From Boswellia sacra (lineage: Eukaryota > Streptophyta > Magnoliopsida > Sapindales > Burseraceae), in NCBI GenBank assembly GCA_013180625.2, contig SNVD02014010.1:23416-87415 (forward strand): 64,000 bases of DNA. Direction: 5' to 3'. The notes below the pieces were generated by a model that saw nothing but the letters and a program-made list of their open reading frames with translations, was not told where the DNA came from and did no database searches. This document shows, one piece after another, positions 24,301-37,056 of this stretch (positions are counted from its first letter, which is position 1; each line of letters begins with the position of its first letter). Made by a program: the position numbers and the translations under genes.

Positions 24301-27300
24301 AACGATGCATTCACAACAGCATCAACATTCTCCATGCCTGCTAATCTGCCAGACCCAAGCCTGCAGGCCCCTTTACCATTGCCAGTCGGACAACTTATAT
24401 GCCTCAGTCAACTGCCAGAATTGTTTCCTTCCAATTCAAAACCAGTCCGACTTCTTTTTACATATGGACCACAATGCTTGTGTAGATTAAGATTTGGTTC
24501 AAACTGCAACCATACTCTAGAAGATTAATTCTGCAGCATCAAAATAAAATTGCAAACATATGCAACCTTGAAAAGTAGGGGAATAAATGTTAAAAGCCCA
24601 ATTACCATACTTAGTTGCCCAAAAGATTTTGTCCATCTCACAACACATAGTCAAAACTTTAGCTAAGCTACCTATACTTTGGTCCAAAGCTGGCCAACCT
24701 ATGACTCTTCTCTCGGATGTGGTGCCCTAGAGGTCAAGAATGACAAGACATCCCTGCTACTTACAAAATGGTCATGTTAGCTAAAAGTAGAATCCCACTC
24801 TGAGTTCTACAATTGCCCATTGGCTCTGCACACAAGATGCAAAGAATTTAGAGAAGCACAAAACTTAAATGTTTGCTAAGCTGACAAGATAAGCACAATA
24901 AGGCTAGCATAGAAAGACCAAAACATAAATCATTTCCTCGAGTATCAGATAAGCACAAGCTTGGCACCTTTTTCTCAGACGCTAGCAAGAGATTCAAACA
25001 GTGGATGCTAAACATAGTTTTGGAGATCATTTAGAAAGAGAGAAATCAGGGAACTGGACTTTTCTTCCCAATAGCTCAGTTTCCAGGTTAAGAGTTATTT
25101 TGAGACATTCATTGGCTTTCCCCCTCACTAGCCCAACAATACCCTACCTCCTAATTCTCATCCTTCTGATTCAATAACAGATTTTTTTCAATGCATCTGT
25201 GACCTATATCAACAAATTACATAGAAATTTTTTTGTGAGAAATTACAAGTATAAACAAGTTTCTTATGTGCATCAAAGATTTCAAGAGTTAACAAGTATG
25301 ATTATATTTATTATGTGATTTTTGGCTCCACATATTTACACCATTGATTTCTTTTGTTATTGTTCTAGGTTCTTTGTCCATTACTACTGATGAAAATCAC
25401 AGGGGAAAAAAGGATGGAAAAGATAACCCGAAATTTTGGGAAAAATAACACTATATTACCCAATAATCTACCATAACTAAGTCTCTATCACAAAACAAAC
25501 TGAGGGCCTCTTTCATAATAGCCAGAAGCCTAACTGGAAAGAAATCAGCCTCAACTAAGAAATACAAATTAACTTCTAATAGAAAATAGAGAACTACCCA
25601 AATAGAATCCTAGTCCAACTCAGTAAGAAAATAAGAATAGGAAATGAATTATATAAAAATAGGATATGAAAAATACAGCCAGCATGTTCAACATCACTAA
25701 CACTCTACCTTGCCTTAGTTTTTGCTCGAACCAATGGAAGAAATAGTAGATCTAGTGGATACAAATAATTAGTTACTTTCACAGGTGGTAGACTTTGGCT
25801 CTTGACCTCAGTTATTGGAGCATTACTAGTTATCTGACAAGTCAAAGTCAAAGTCAAATTCTCCTAAACCAACGCATAGTAATGACAGATTGTCATGGGA
25901 GCATAGTTCATCTATATGAAATTTAAGCATGGATTCTTAGAGTTATGTGTCCAATTTTTAGGTTGTTTTACGGATCGTATTCATTTATTATCATGATTCA
26001 AGGATCTTATTATTAGAAATACTATTTGATTTGATTTCCTTTCCAATCTGATGATACAAAACTCTAATGTCAAGTCATTTTCTTCTCTCATCTCTTTCTT
26101 CTCCGTTGTTCTTACTCATTTTTTTAAATCTCTCTCCCTCATTTTTGCTTCTACACCACTAGTTCCCATACCATAAATTCTTCTAGAATATGGGTATTTC
26201 CATGATCATAAGAAGGGAGTGACTTACCTTCTTTGCCCGTTTTATGGCAACTACCTGGCCATCTTCCAACTTGGCCTTGAAAACAGTTCCAAAGCCGCCT
26301 TCACCAATTTGTAGTGTCGGGGAGAAATTACGAGTAGCTTTAACGACCTGACTCATATTAAGATGTACTGATTTCACTCTTTTCAGTTGGGGAGACATTG
26401 AGAATCTGGGACTTGGCGGTACCCTAAGTGGACTTGGTGGAATTTTATCAGGAGCAGAAGTCATTTCAAAGGAAGAAACAGAATCCACTGCAAAAGCAGA
26501 ATTATTCATTTGTCACTATAGCATCATATAAGCACCATGTGAACTGTCAGGATTTAAAATAAAATCAAAGCCAGCCAAGGTATGTAAAAAAGCAGAAAAC
26601 TCAATGTTAAAAACTACTTGACATAAAATAAAATGTGTTTGTTTCACGAAACTGAAATTTGAGACAACTAAAAACCCATCCAGTCATAAAAGATGCATAT
26701 AATTGTTGAAGTCATCAATAGAAACAAAGTTGAAAATTTCCAAATATAAGGCGAGAATCTGATAAGAAGACTTACTTGAATTTACGTCCTTGGAAAGAAC
26801 GGTATGAGCAGTTGCTTTTCTTTTTCTGTAAAAGCAAGGACAAAGAAGAACACAAGACAGGGCCAAAAATCCAGCTCCTACTAGGCCAACCTTTTTTGGG
26901 ATTGAATGAGATTTGGGATCATTTTTCTTGTTTTTAGGATCGATAGGTGTCCCAACGTCATGAGTTTTATGTTCTTCACCAACCTTTTGCAACATCTTTC
27001 TTCCAGACTTGAAAGGCAGCTCAGCTGCTAAAGATAGCAATAAGCATAAATGAATAAATAAACGTAATAGATAGAAAATTGCCTTAAGTTTTGACAGAAA
27101 TTCTAGAATCTAAGCATTACTTACGATGAAATCATGGAATTGTTAGACGAGAAACCAAAACAAATATCTCATATTAGTGCTTACCTAGAGAAAATTCCAA
27201 ATTGCAGTAATCACCCCCAAAGTAGCCTTCGAAGACACAATGATTTTCATAGTGAAATCGAAGAGCCTTACAGAACACAGATCTGTCTACTTGATTTCCA

Positions 27301-27467
27301 TTTATATAAAACAATTCAACATCATAAGAATTTGAATAGCCTATGAGATCAGCACCGCAGACCCTTGATTGTATTGCAAATTCCAAGGCAAAGATTCCAG
27401 GCAATGTCACAAATAACAGTAGACTAAACAAAGCACACTCCATTATCAATGAAATAATCCGCTCCAT
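21351..27467 (-). CDS. CRCK3: Calmodulin-binding receptor-like kinase, CRCK3-like
   Basis: Seven exons on the minus strand, GT-AG, phases consistent: 27185-27467, 26776-27027, 26228-26487, 23067-23232, 22894-22983, 22314-22612 and 21351-21560, giving 519 residues (Arabidopsis CRCK3 is about 510, from memory). Order: hydrophobic signal-like N-terminus (1-28), Cys-containing ectodomain, transmembrane segment about 141-161 ([19 protein letters not shown]), a Pro/Ser linker with three Ser-Pro sites (S197, S204, S210), then a protein kinase domain. The kinase is complete: glycine loop GEGGFGTVF (240-248), VAIK lysine 261, HRD aspartate 358, DFG 376-378, [10 protein letters not shown] and a full C-lobe. 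The Arabidopsis relative is phosphorylated by MPK4 and monitored by the NLR SUMM2; the Ser-Pro sites fit a MAPK substrate. Intron 3 is long (about 3 kb) and holds no recognisable gene. CRCK1/2 are alternatives, but they lack this N-terminal part. Confidence 0.92.
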
Positions 27468-28300
27468 TTCCGTCTTTGCAACTCAACAGAGACCGAGAGC
27501 ATCTCTATATGTGGTGATTGATAAACAAGAAAAGCCAAAAGAGGAGAAATTGCTTAAAATTCAAAACTTCAGCTCTAGAATCTTATGAAACTCGACCAAT
27601 TTTATTTATAACAGCCCACCAAAAAGACAACACTAAGAAACCCACTAATCAATGAATTAAAGAATATGAACTGCTCACAGTAGCAAAATCCAATCCAATA
27701 CTTCAAAATTAGAGTGGAATTCGACCAGATTCCTTCAAATCCAATTGAAAATTTTGACAAAGAAGAGAAAATCGAAACAAGGAAAGGAGCAGAAAGCGCA
27801 AAAACAAGTGATATCCCAGTTTGAGGGCCTCAAATATTATTGTAAACAGGCACGTTCCAAATCAGATAAAAACTCCAAAATTCAATATACCAAAGTGATT
27901 AAATAGTTGAAACAGAGCTGAGAATTGACTTCACTTCGGCCACAATTCCGCCAAAAGTCTTGGATGCCACTGAAACCAAATACAGAAAACACAAACTTCA
28001 ACACAATCAAAAAACCAACTTGAAGAAACCACCAGTATATTCAAAGCCCAGAACACCAAAATTGAAGTGAATTCTCAACTACCCAGTTCACCAAATCGAA
28101 AAACTAAGGCAAACCCAGATGAGAAAACAGCTAGAACTTGAGAATTGAAAGTTCAAAAAAAAAACCAAAAAAGGCAACAGAATCGAAGCGCATAGGCACT
28201 TATTCAAGCTCAACATACAACAAACAACAATAAAAGAAAATGTAAAAGAGATAATAAATGAAAAGAGATGGGGAAAACAAACCTGATGGGTGAGGGAGGG

Positions 28301-28340
<40 letters not shown>

Positions 28341-28440
28341 AGAATCAAAGAAAGAGTGAGAAACGAGGTTTTGTTGTTGTTGCTGTTGTGGAAGAAGAAG
28401 AGAAAGAGAAGAAAGGTGGTGGGCTTTGAATGATGTAACC
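27468..28440 (-). promoter_or_regulatory. Probable 5' leader of the CRCK3-like gene, possibly with an intron
   Basis: Upstream of the kinase ATG on the minus strand, a pyrimidine-rich stretch (about 28303-28440, CT-rich) looks like a plant 5' leader. It ends with a good donor (CAG|GTTTGT, exon edge at 28283). A plausible acceptor (TTTCAG|TGG) ends at 27970. This would make a leader intron of about 313 bp. No transcript evidence is available here, so this is tentative. Confidence 0.35.
28301..28337. repeat. GA/CT microsatellite
   Basis: About 18 GA units on the plus strand, read as CT on the kinase-gene strand. It lies in the likely 5' leader or core promoter of the CRCK3-like gene. CT repeats are common in plant leaders and often polymorphic. 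Confidence 0.9.
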
Positions 28441-30965
28441 CATGGCCGTCTCAAGGTATAATAATACCAAAATTTGCGCAACAAACGAAACAAAGACAAA
28501 GCTCATGGTCATGGTCTCGGCATTACCATACACCATGGTAAACCCAATTTGCTTCAACGTTGACAATCTTGACCACTGGGAAACTTTCGTCATCGCCTCC
28601 GTGGCTTTTCCCTGGCATTTTCGTCATTTCGAGACAAGGTTTGGACCAGCTCCCCCTAAACGCAATAGTTTCACAATTTACACTTTAACCCTTATACGTG
28701 TATATAAAAAAGGGACGATATCAAAACTTTCCGTCGAATTTTCAGTTATTCCAATCAATAGGGAAAAATTATACATTTTTTTTTTATTTATCAATAACGC
28801 CTCAACACTTATTTCGTTAATAACGTGAACCAAAAAAAAAAAAAAAAGAGAATTATACCTCTCACCTCAAATTATCAAATAATAAAAATTATAAATGTAA
28901 AATCCTATCTTAAATTTACATAAGCCGTACCCTAATCCATCGAAATCCTAGATCTAAACCATTTTTCATCATCGCTCATACAAGATCTCAAAATCAAATA
29001 TCCCGCTCCTCCATCTCAATCTTCTTCTTCGTCTCAGAGACACCCCTCAGCCACCAACACTGAAGACTCGTGAATAGACCATACGGGGTAACCCGCTATT
29101 GTATTTGGATTGGTAGTGTAGTGGCTGTGGGTGGGTTTTTGGGGGGGTCGTTGGTGGTTGGTTTTGATGGGTAGTGGTGGGTCTATGGCTAGGATTTTGG
29201 GGTTTTCATAGCTAGGCGTTTGCAGTGGTGGCTGGGATTTTGTTTGGTGATGCGTTTTCACAGGCATAGTGTCATACCACAATTTCTTTGTTATTTATAT
29301 GCATTTTTCCTCTCATGTAAATCTTTGAAGACGGAGAAGCAATTGGAAAAGATGAGGATTTTTGCAGCGGTTGAAATCTGTTATTGTGATTGGGATTTTG
29401 TTTGGTGGGTGGGTGCTCACTCTGATGGTTGGATGTTTGTTGTGATGGGCAGCTAGAATTTGGCTGAGGTTTTGCAGTGGTCGAATTGATTGAGCCTTAT
29501 ATCCTATTTTTTATTTCAGTTTTTACCGTTTGAAACCTAAATTAGTTTGAACCATTGTGCTTGTCTAATGTTGGAGATGAACTGACGGGATGCTTCTGAA
29601 AGTTCCATAATTTCTTCATAAAAATTATCGAAGTTCGAAATATTATGTTTTCTTTTTATTTTAAATCATTGAATATATTTCTTAAAAAATCAATTTAGCA
29701 CAATTTTTAAGGTGATGTATTGATTTAAAACAATCGAAAGAACATGATTTTTTATCTCATAACATATTGAAAATTAAAGAAAACAATTGTTTACGTTATA
29801 ATATATGTTTTTATGGTACATATGACTATGATTATCTTTTAATATAAGTTGAATTTAGAAAGTTCTTGATTGAAGCTACTATGAGTATCAAAAAAATTGA
29901 TAATATATGAATTTTGGCATTTAAGCATGAATTTTGGATCTTCCTTAAGTAGGGATCCTGATCGTCATAAGTGTTAATATTCGCGTTTGCTAAAACAACA
30001 GGGACTGATGTTTACTTTCTTAAACTTTAGGGTCTCAACAATATTCTTTTCTTCGGCTCCACCTCCACGAGTTATGTTTGTGTTCTTTGACAAAATTAGT
30101 TGACCAAAGTGGTCGAACTTTATTTTTGATAATTTAAGTTTTTGTAGAAAAATTAATTTTTCAACTTTTTTAGTGGCACAAATCAACAAAATAAAAAATT
30201 CACGTTAAGATTTTTTTTCTTTTCAATTTATACTTTGGAGAGTTGAACTTATAAGTATTAAATTTAAGTAATGTAGATATAAATCATATACCTCTTTTGT
30301 TATTTAATATCATCCAGAATGGTAGGTTGTGTTAACGGACATTGGGTTTAAGTTAAGGTAAAAATATATATAAGTTTTTTAAAAAGAAATTAGTTGTGTT
30401 ACAGATTAACTAAATGAGTTACAAAAGTTTTATCGATACCATTCATTAATTTTTTAAATATGAATTTAAATCATTTAAAACATTTAAAGAAAATTCAACT
30501 CAATAACCCATTTCTTTATCCAAATTCAAGTGATTTTAAAAGAATTTTTTTACCAAATAAATTCTTCCTAATTATATATAAAAAAAAGTTTTTCAAAATA
30601 TTTCAAAACTGTAATGTTAGACTTATAATCTTTATACAACCCAAATTTCATAACTTTATGCGAAAGCATACATAGAACAATCCTATTAGAGATGTAGCTT
30701 CTATCATTCTTTTTTCCACTCCAATGAATTTTTGTCATGTATACTGTGATATTAAATTGTAGAGTTTGAATTGTATGAAGGTTATAAGTTTAACATTACC
30801 GTTTTTGAAAATTTTCTATAAAAATTTAATTAACATCACAATTGGATCATAAATAATTAATATTGATTTATTAGCATCTAATTCTGATTATGATATGTTC
30901 ATATCGTATTCAATTGAATATTGATCAATGGTTATAAAGAGTAGTGTTGTTACTTCATTTAGTAA

Positions 30966-31154
30966 TACTAGACTCACAATATTTATACAATATATATTTT
31001 ACAACATAACATAGCAGTCAACATAGCCAAAATTCACTGAAGAAAGAAAAAATAAAAATAGATGAGAAAAATTATATCTCCAATAAGATTTTGTTACTTA
31101 AGCTATTACGACATATTATAAAATTTATATTGTACAAATGTTATAAGTATAGTA
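30966..31154. mobile_element. MITE-like foldback element
   Basis: The first 43 bases (30966-31008) and the reverse complement of 31112-31154 match at 34 of 43 positions by hand count, both beginning TACTA. The total length of about 190 bp with no coding capacity fits a miniature inverted-repeat element. No clear target-site duplication could be assigned, so the superfamily is uncertain (hAT-like or Mutator-like are possible). Confidence 0.45.
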
Positions 31155-31188
31155 CTAGTGAATATTAAAAGTTTAAAATAGAAAGTAG

Positions 31189-31191
<3 letters not shown>

Positions 31192-31235
<44 letters not shown>
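31192..31235. repeat. TA microsatellite
   Basis: About 22 AT units. A second, shorter run of about 12 units is at 31491-31514. Confidence 0.9.
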
Positions 31236-31238
<3 letters not shown>

Positions 31239-34200
31239 AAAAAATTACTTGTGACTTCTAGGTAACATTTATTATCTTTACTACTTTAAAATTCTTTTCA
31301 ACATTATGGTAGCTCTAAATTATTAATAAAAAAACTCAAAACTCTTACAAACTTTTAATAGAAACTTACTTATTAAAACTAATATAATATGATACGATTG
31401 ACAAAGTGAATTTAAAAAATAAAATAATTAAGATTGATAATGTTTCAATCATTTAATAACATCAAATGAATTTAAAAATGTAGAATTAGTTATAATATAT
31501 ATATATATATATATTCAACGTTCTTGAGTCGTATGTTAAGAAATAATTTTTTCTAAAAAGGTATTTAATATTCTTGTAAAATTTTGTTATAAAAACCTTT
31601 GATCTAATATTTAACGATTAAAATAAAACTATTCAATTAGCATTAGTTACTCTATAAATCATAAGTATAAGTATTAGTTGAGTGCTCCGTTGGATGCAAG
31701 AATATTTCAGATTAAGGAATGTTGAAGTCAATGTTGGAAGACAAGAAGTGAGAAGTGAATTTGATGTTCACATTTTGATATTGAATGGTTTAGTTTTATG
31801 GACACGAAACACGCCCAAGTCTGAACTGAGTTTTCACGTGCTGTTGAACAAGTAACCACACATTACTCTATCTACAAAGTTGTCGTGTTCTATTATTTAC
31901 ATTATATTTATGAAGATATTAAAATTAAAATTAAGATTGCATTTTCCAACCAGCCTCGTATTCATATCATTATTTTTTTCAGTGTCACAATGATGTGGAT
32001 GCTTGTTGTCGTTGATTTACATATTTGTGCGCTGCGGGCCTGCCCATTAGCTTTGTGCACTTTCCTCGCTTTTTCGCAGTCACGATTAATCTCATCTAGA
32101 CAACTTTATTCATCACATTGTAGTTATTGGCTTTTTATTTTTCTTCACTTATTTATGGATAGTTTCAACTTATATCTGGGAGTCTATAATAAATTTTAAA
32201 AAATTATATAAATTTTAAAAAAATTATAAATTCTTTAAAAATTATTAAATACATAAATTTTAAATGAATCAATATAATTTTAAAGATTTTATATGTAATT
32301 CTTAAGACATAAGTTAAAACTATCATTTATTTATTAATTAAGTTTTTTACGCATCAATTTGTATAAAATTTTTAATTGTTAAATAAAATATTGAATATTT
32401 TTATAACAAAATTACATAAATTTTGAGATGTTGAGTGTAACACTTTGTAACGTTACTCGTAGAATATTAAAATTTGAATAGTGCATGGGCTAAAGCTTAA
32501 TCTAGAACGTGGCGTGGCGATGGATACTTTGAGTATTCCTATTTTAAATTAAAAATTGGATTGCATTGAAATTGAATTCATGCCCAGACGAGACGAGAAG
32601 AGACGAGACAAATGATTCGTTTATTTCCAATGCCCCTTGGTTGGTTAGGTTAGGTTTTGCTTAATCTTTCTTGACCTCTCAAGACTTTTGAAAACTACAT
32701 TAAACCCCTAATTATCATATATATGATTCATTTAATTTCCAAAATGATAAAATCGATGGTATTAAGGTTTCATTATAATTGTTAGTTTAAAACACTTGGG
32801 GTTTAACAATACTAATGAGAAAACACTTAAAAATTGTATATATGTAGGAAAATCGATCCTCAGGAAAATCTTAGTTGTTAAAATTATCCTTTATTTATAC
32901 TATACTAATTTGATGCACGCATCTTTTGTTTATCTTACTTGACAGCTTCAGTTATTGCTTTTCGTGGGAAAATAAAAGCTTGGCGAAATGCACAGAGTAG
33001 GAAGAGAAGTAAGAGATAAAAAAAAAAAAAAAAAGAATGGTAGGAAGAGGTTGAAGAAATTATGAAAACGAAAAACAAGTAGAAGAGGGAAGGGGACTTT
33101 TTCATTCGCAAAATTTTTATTTATTTATTTTTCTAAGTTGGAGTCTGAACCTACCTGTGAAGAATAATTAGGCAATTGTAAACTCTTAAGAAAAGAGAAT
33201 CGACAACTTCATGAAACGAAATCTAACAGCTGAGAGTTTTATGATGGTTTTCAAAAACTTAAGTGGTTAAATGTATATGCATGCATGCATGCAAATAATA
33301 GGGGTTTTCACGAATACAGCAGTCACTAGACTGTTTCTTGTCAAGCCCCTTACCTTTTGGAAATAAAATTCATCGCTTGATTAACTCTTTTCTTCAATCA
33401 CCGTTAATTCTCAGGGGTGACCATAATTGAATTATCTTCGTAACCCTATTTGAAGCAAATTAAATAATATAAGAAAATGGATTACTAATATTAAATAAAA
33501 GTAGAAATACACTCTTGCTAATATATGTATAATCAATCGTCATATGTCCCTAGTTTCTAATTAAAAAACTTAAGTTAAAATATCCTAACCCTCTATATAG
33601 AAAATAAGAAATTATAAAATATATTTGAATAAATTGTATGTTCAAACATACTATTTAATATAATATAATGCATTTTTTAAAGAAATTTTCATTTATATTA
33701 GCATCACAATTTTTTAAAAATTAAATTATTTTTTAAAGCATAAGAAAATAATTTAATTTAATTTTGTTAAAAATAATGTTGTTGTCGTTGTTAACTTGAC
33801 GGTAATGGTGAATATCAAAGGCAATCACTATGGATACCATTAAACTTGAAATTATCTAATAAAATTAGTGATGGTGTGGTTGAAATCTTGCCAAGAATGA
33901 CCAAAACAAAGGTATTCTATTGATATTACGACTAATTTTCGTTATGGGCCAAATGGTGATTGACAACACCATTAAGATATTAATGAGATTGTTGGTGTAA
34001 CACTGTTATTTTTTTACATAATTTTCATTATCGTGTCACTTTTTTTTTTTCCCAATTGGGTTTCTGTACCGTTTTGTAGATCGAATAATAATTGAAAATG
34101 ATGCATCCCATAGTTTATCCCCACACATTAATCATGAAAAGATAGGGTCGTTGTCTATATGGACTTATTTGTACTTAATTTCCTTTTAACCCTAACATTC

Positions 34201-35617
34201 TCTTTAAATTAACAGAAGGTGTTAGAAGGGGCAGTTTGTTATGAATTAAAAAAAAAAAAAAAAAAAGGAAGTTGATGAGCAAATTTTAATAGTTTGTGTC
34301 ACCTGCGTTGCACTTGAATCTCTTAAACAATGGCGGATAGTTCATGTATTTTATCATTAGTATGTTCTTTCGAGCTAGCTACTTGGCTTATAATCATTTG
34401 CCCAAGATTGCATTACTTTGCACGTTTCAAACTTTTATAAAACTGGAATGATTACGTATATGCAGCTAACCTTTATTTATTTATTACCCTTTAACCAAGA
34501 AACTTCGTCTATTTAAAATTAATTAATATAAGAAACTAATTGAATAGTAAGAATCATCATTGATTTTCAAGTTAAAGATTGTTCACTCAAGCCCGCAAAG
34601 GTAGAGTAAAAAACTATGTATTCGCTGCAAGAAAAATCCTCACACGTCAGTTTCCACCCTTATTTATGTGACATTTATGACCCTGATGTGTATCTTCTAC
34701 GCGTTGGTTCATCGAACTTACACAAAGTTATATCAGCCACTTCTTATCGGTATCTTTTCGATGAAAATCATTAAGTATTTTGACTCTGGTCTTTTTTATG
34801 AATATAAATATTGTTTTATGTATTATATATTTTTTAATATAATTTACATTCAATCTTAATCACATATTTTTTTTAAATTTAAAATAATTTAAAATCAACC
34901 ACATATTTTTAAATTTAATTAAAAATAAAAATACTAAATTCATAAAAAAACACACTCTTTTACTCCGGATTCACCTATCTTGCTAGTTTGATGTTTACGA
35001 CCGTATAGAACCATCAGGTGATGTTTAAAAAGTAAAAAAAAAAAGTTATTTGAGAGTTTTTTAACGACATGTATTTTGTTTATAAAGAAAATATATTTGT
35101 TAGAATTTATAACTAATATTCCTATATACAAATAATCTAGTTTCTAAAATATAGTATTCTGTAGTCCAACTCTCATATACAACATTTCCACTGATAAATA
35201 AGCGATATACAAAATCTCTTCCCTTAATTTGTATTTCACCAATCTCTTCACCAATTCCGCTGACATCTGCAAAATCGGTCACCAGTCACAAAAATTACAG
35301 CTTAATTACTCCAATGTAAGGCTAGATATTCAACAAAATAGTATACACAAAGCTTCGGGAAACAGAAATTTAATTTTGATGGTATCAATGAAAACAATAG
35401 TAAAAGTTCCAAGAAAGAATCAATGCCCACAGACCACAGCCTGAATTATGGTAATCTTTTTTATATTATTATGATTATCATTTTACAAACTTTGAAGTAC
35501 AAGCGCAAACAGGTGTAAAGGGTATTCTCAGAAAGCATTAAAGACGCATCATATCCTTCGAATCTATGTTTATATAGCACTTTTTGTTGTTTAATAAAAA
35601 ACTACGTCGTTTAAAAC

Positions 35618-36520
35618 TGATAGTTCTGGAGGTATATAATTATAAGAAATATAACAGTAAACTATAAAATAAATAGGCACAGAAAGATTTTACGTGATTC
35701 AGTTATAAAACCTACGTCTACGAATAGCTATAGAGTTGTAATTTACTAAGTTATTATTTGTACAATCTTTAGGATCTTTTACAGTGTACACTCACTCTCA
35801 CACACTAACCTAATCTTTGACAAACAAAATCCCGTCAAGTTCTTAAACTCTAGTGAAACTGCTCACTCTCTGTCGTAGATAACTTAACAACACACTGTTA
35901 AGTTATATATAACAATGACGTCTGATACTGAATTACATAAACACTTAACCCGCAAGTTATCCTAAGTGGCTACTAACTCACACAGACTCAATCAATAACT
36001 CATGTACGATTTCTATTACTCATACATGAATCAAAAGACTCAAAGAATTAAATCAATGAAGACATTCCTTTTGCGTTGAAGCTCTCTTCTATGAATTCAT
36101 GGAATGCCGAACTCAAGACCCTCTCACAACCAAAACAGCCAACACGTTAATCTCTCAATCACATTATCAGCCACCTGAATAGCTTTGTATATATATAGTG
36201 AGAGGTATGACCAAAATCTCCTAGGAATCCTGTAAAAATTCTAATTAAAATCATATTAGGATTAGGAGAAATAAAATAGGAAGTGTTATAAACAAACTCT
36301 AAAAAGAATTAGGACAAATAAATATTCTCCTATTCTAATTAGGATACAAGATATTATATCATAATCTAAAGAGATATTTATTACAAATCAAATACTTCCT
36401 AAAATATAATTCTAGAAACATTAAAATATGAATAAAAATAATATTTTTGTTTTATCATAAGTTGATCAAAACTTATCATGTGCATGGCACATGCATATGT
36501 AGTAGACTTTAACACCAACA
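35618..36520 (-). repeat. LTR of Sirevirus copy 3
   Basis: About 903 bp; read on the minus strand it runs from TGTTGGTGTTAA to TATCA. It includes the same end region and promoter-like TATATATA (36187-36196) as the other two elements' LTRs. The last bases (TATCA rather than TTTCA) differ slightly from the relatives. Confidence 0.9.
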
Positions 36521-37056
36521 ATCTCCCCCTTTTTGACAACTTGTGATGAAAACACCAAACTGTTTCTGATCAAAGAATATTACACATGATAAGCCAATCA
36601 TAACAATAAGCTATCATGATATAGCAAACAGAAAAAATATCATATGAAAAGAATTAACCAGTGAGCTGTTACAATTCTCATAATAGAACACTGTCAGAAT
36701 AAGTATATCCTGTAAACAAAAAAACTTTGTTAAACTGATCAAGCAACACGTTAATCAATTCATGATCAGAGCAATTATATCAATCAATGCAATTTGATCA
36801 TGATCAGAGCAAAACATCCAAGCAAAACATTCATCAAATCAAGATATCTCGAATGCACACATAAAGCAAACATAAGATGTTCTTTTTACTCCCCCTTACT
36901 ACTTACTTACATCCCTTGAGAAATAAGCAACAAAAATATAAACAAAACAGAAGTAAGTAACCACAGTTATATCAGACATAAACAGATCACAAAAAAAAAA
37001 AAAAAAGAAAACTCCTCTTAATCTCCCTCTTGATTTCAGCACAAGTGCCAAAGCAC

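Larger units (their letters stand above)
28441..35617. other. Non-coding AT-rich region with microsatellites
   Basis: No convincing gene in 7 kb. The short open frames present have low-complexity or AT-driven composition. Contents seen: TA microsatellites at 31192-31235 and 31491-31514, a GCAT run (CATGCATG) at about 33277-33292, long A- or T-runs near 33019-33034 and 34249-34266, and the MITE-like foldback listed separately. A G/T-rich patch at about 29090-29230 stands out in composition but encodes nothing recognisable. Confidence 0.55.

Noticed and set aside
24305..24528. Plus-strand frames of 61 and 64 codons inside the kinase gene
   Set aside because: They lie in intron 3, overlap each other in different frames and resemble nothing known.
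28088..28593. Three minus-strand frames with Ser/Leu runs
   Set aside because: They cross the CT microsatellite in the presumed leader or promoter of the kinase gene and show no domain.
29034..29456. G/T-rich stretch with overlapping frames on both strands, considered as a gene fragment
   Set aside because: The frames are Pro/His- or Val/Gly-biased from low complexity, with no conserved motif or splice sites that link them.
31885..32199. 104-codon plus-strand frame with hydrophobic stretches
   Set aside because: Composition follows local AT bias, there is no upstream or downstream gene structure, and no homology is recognised.
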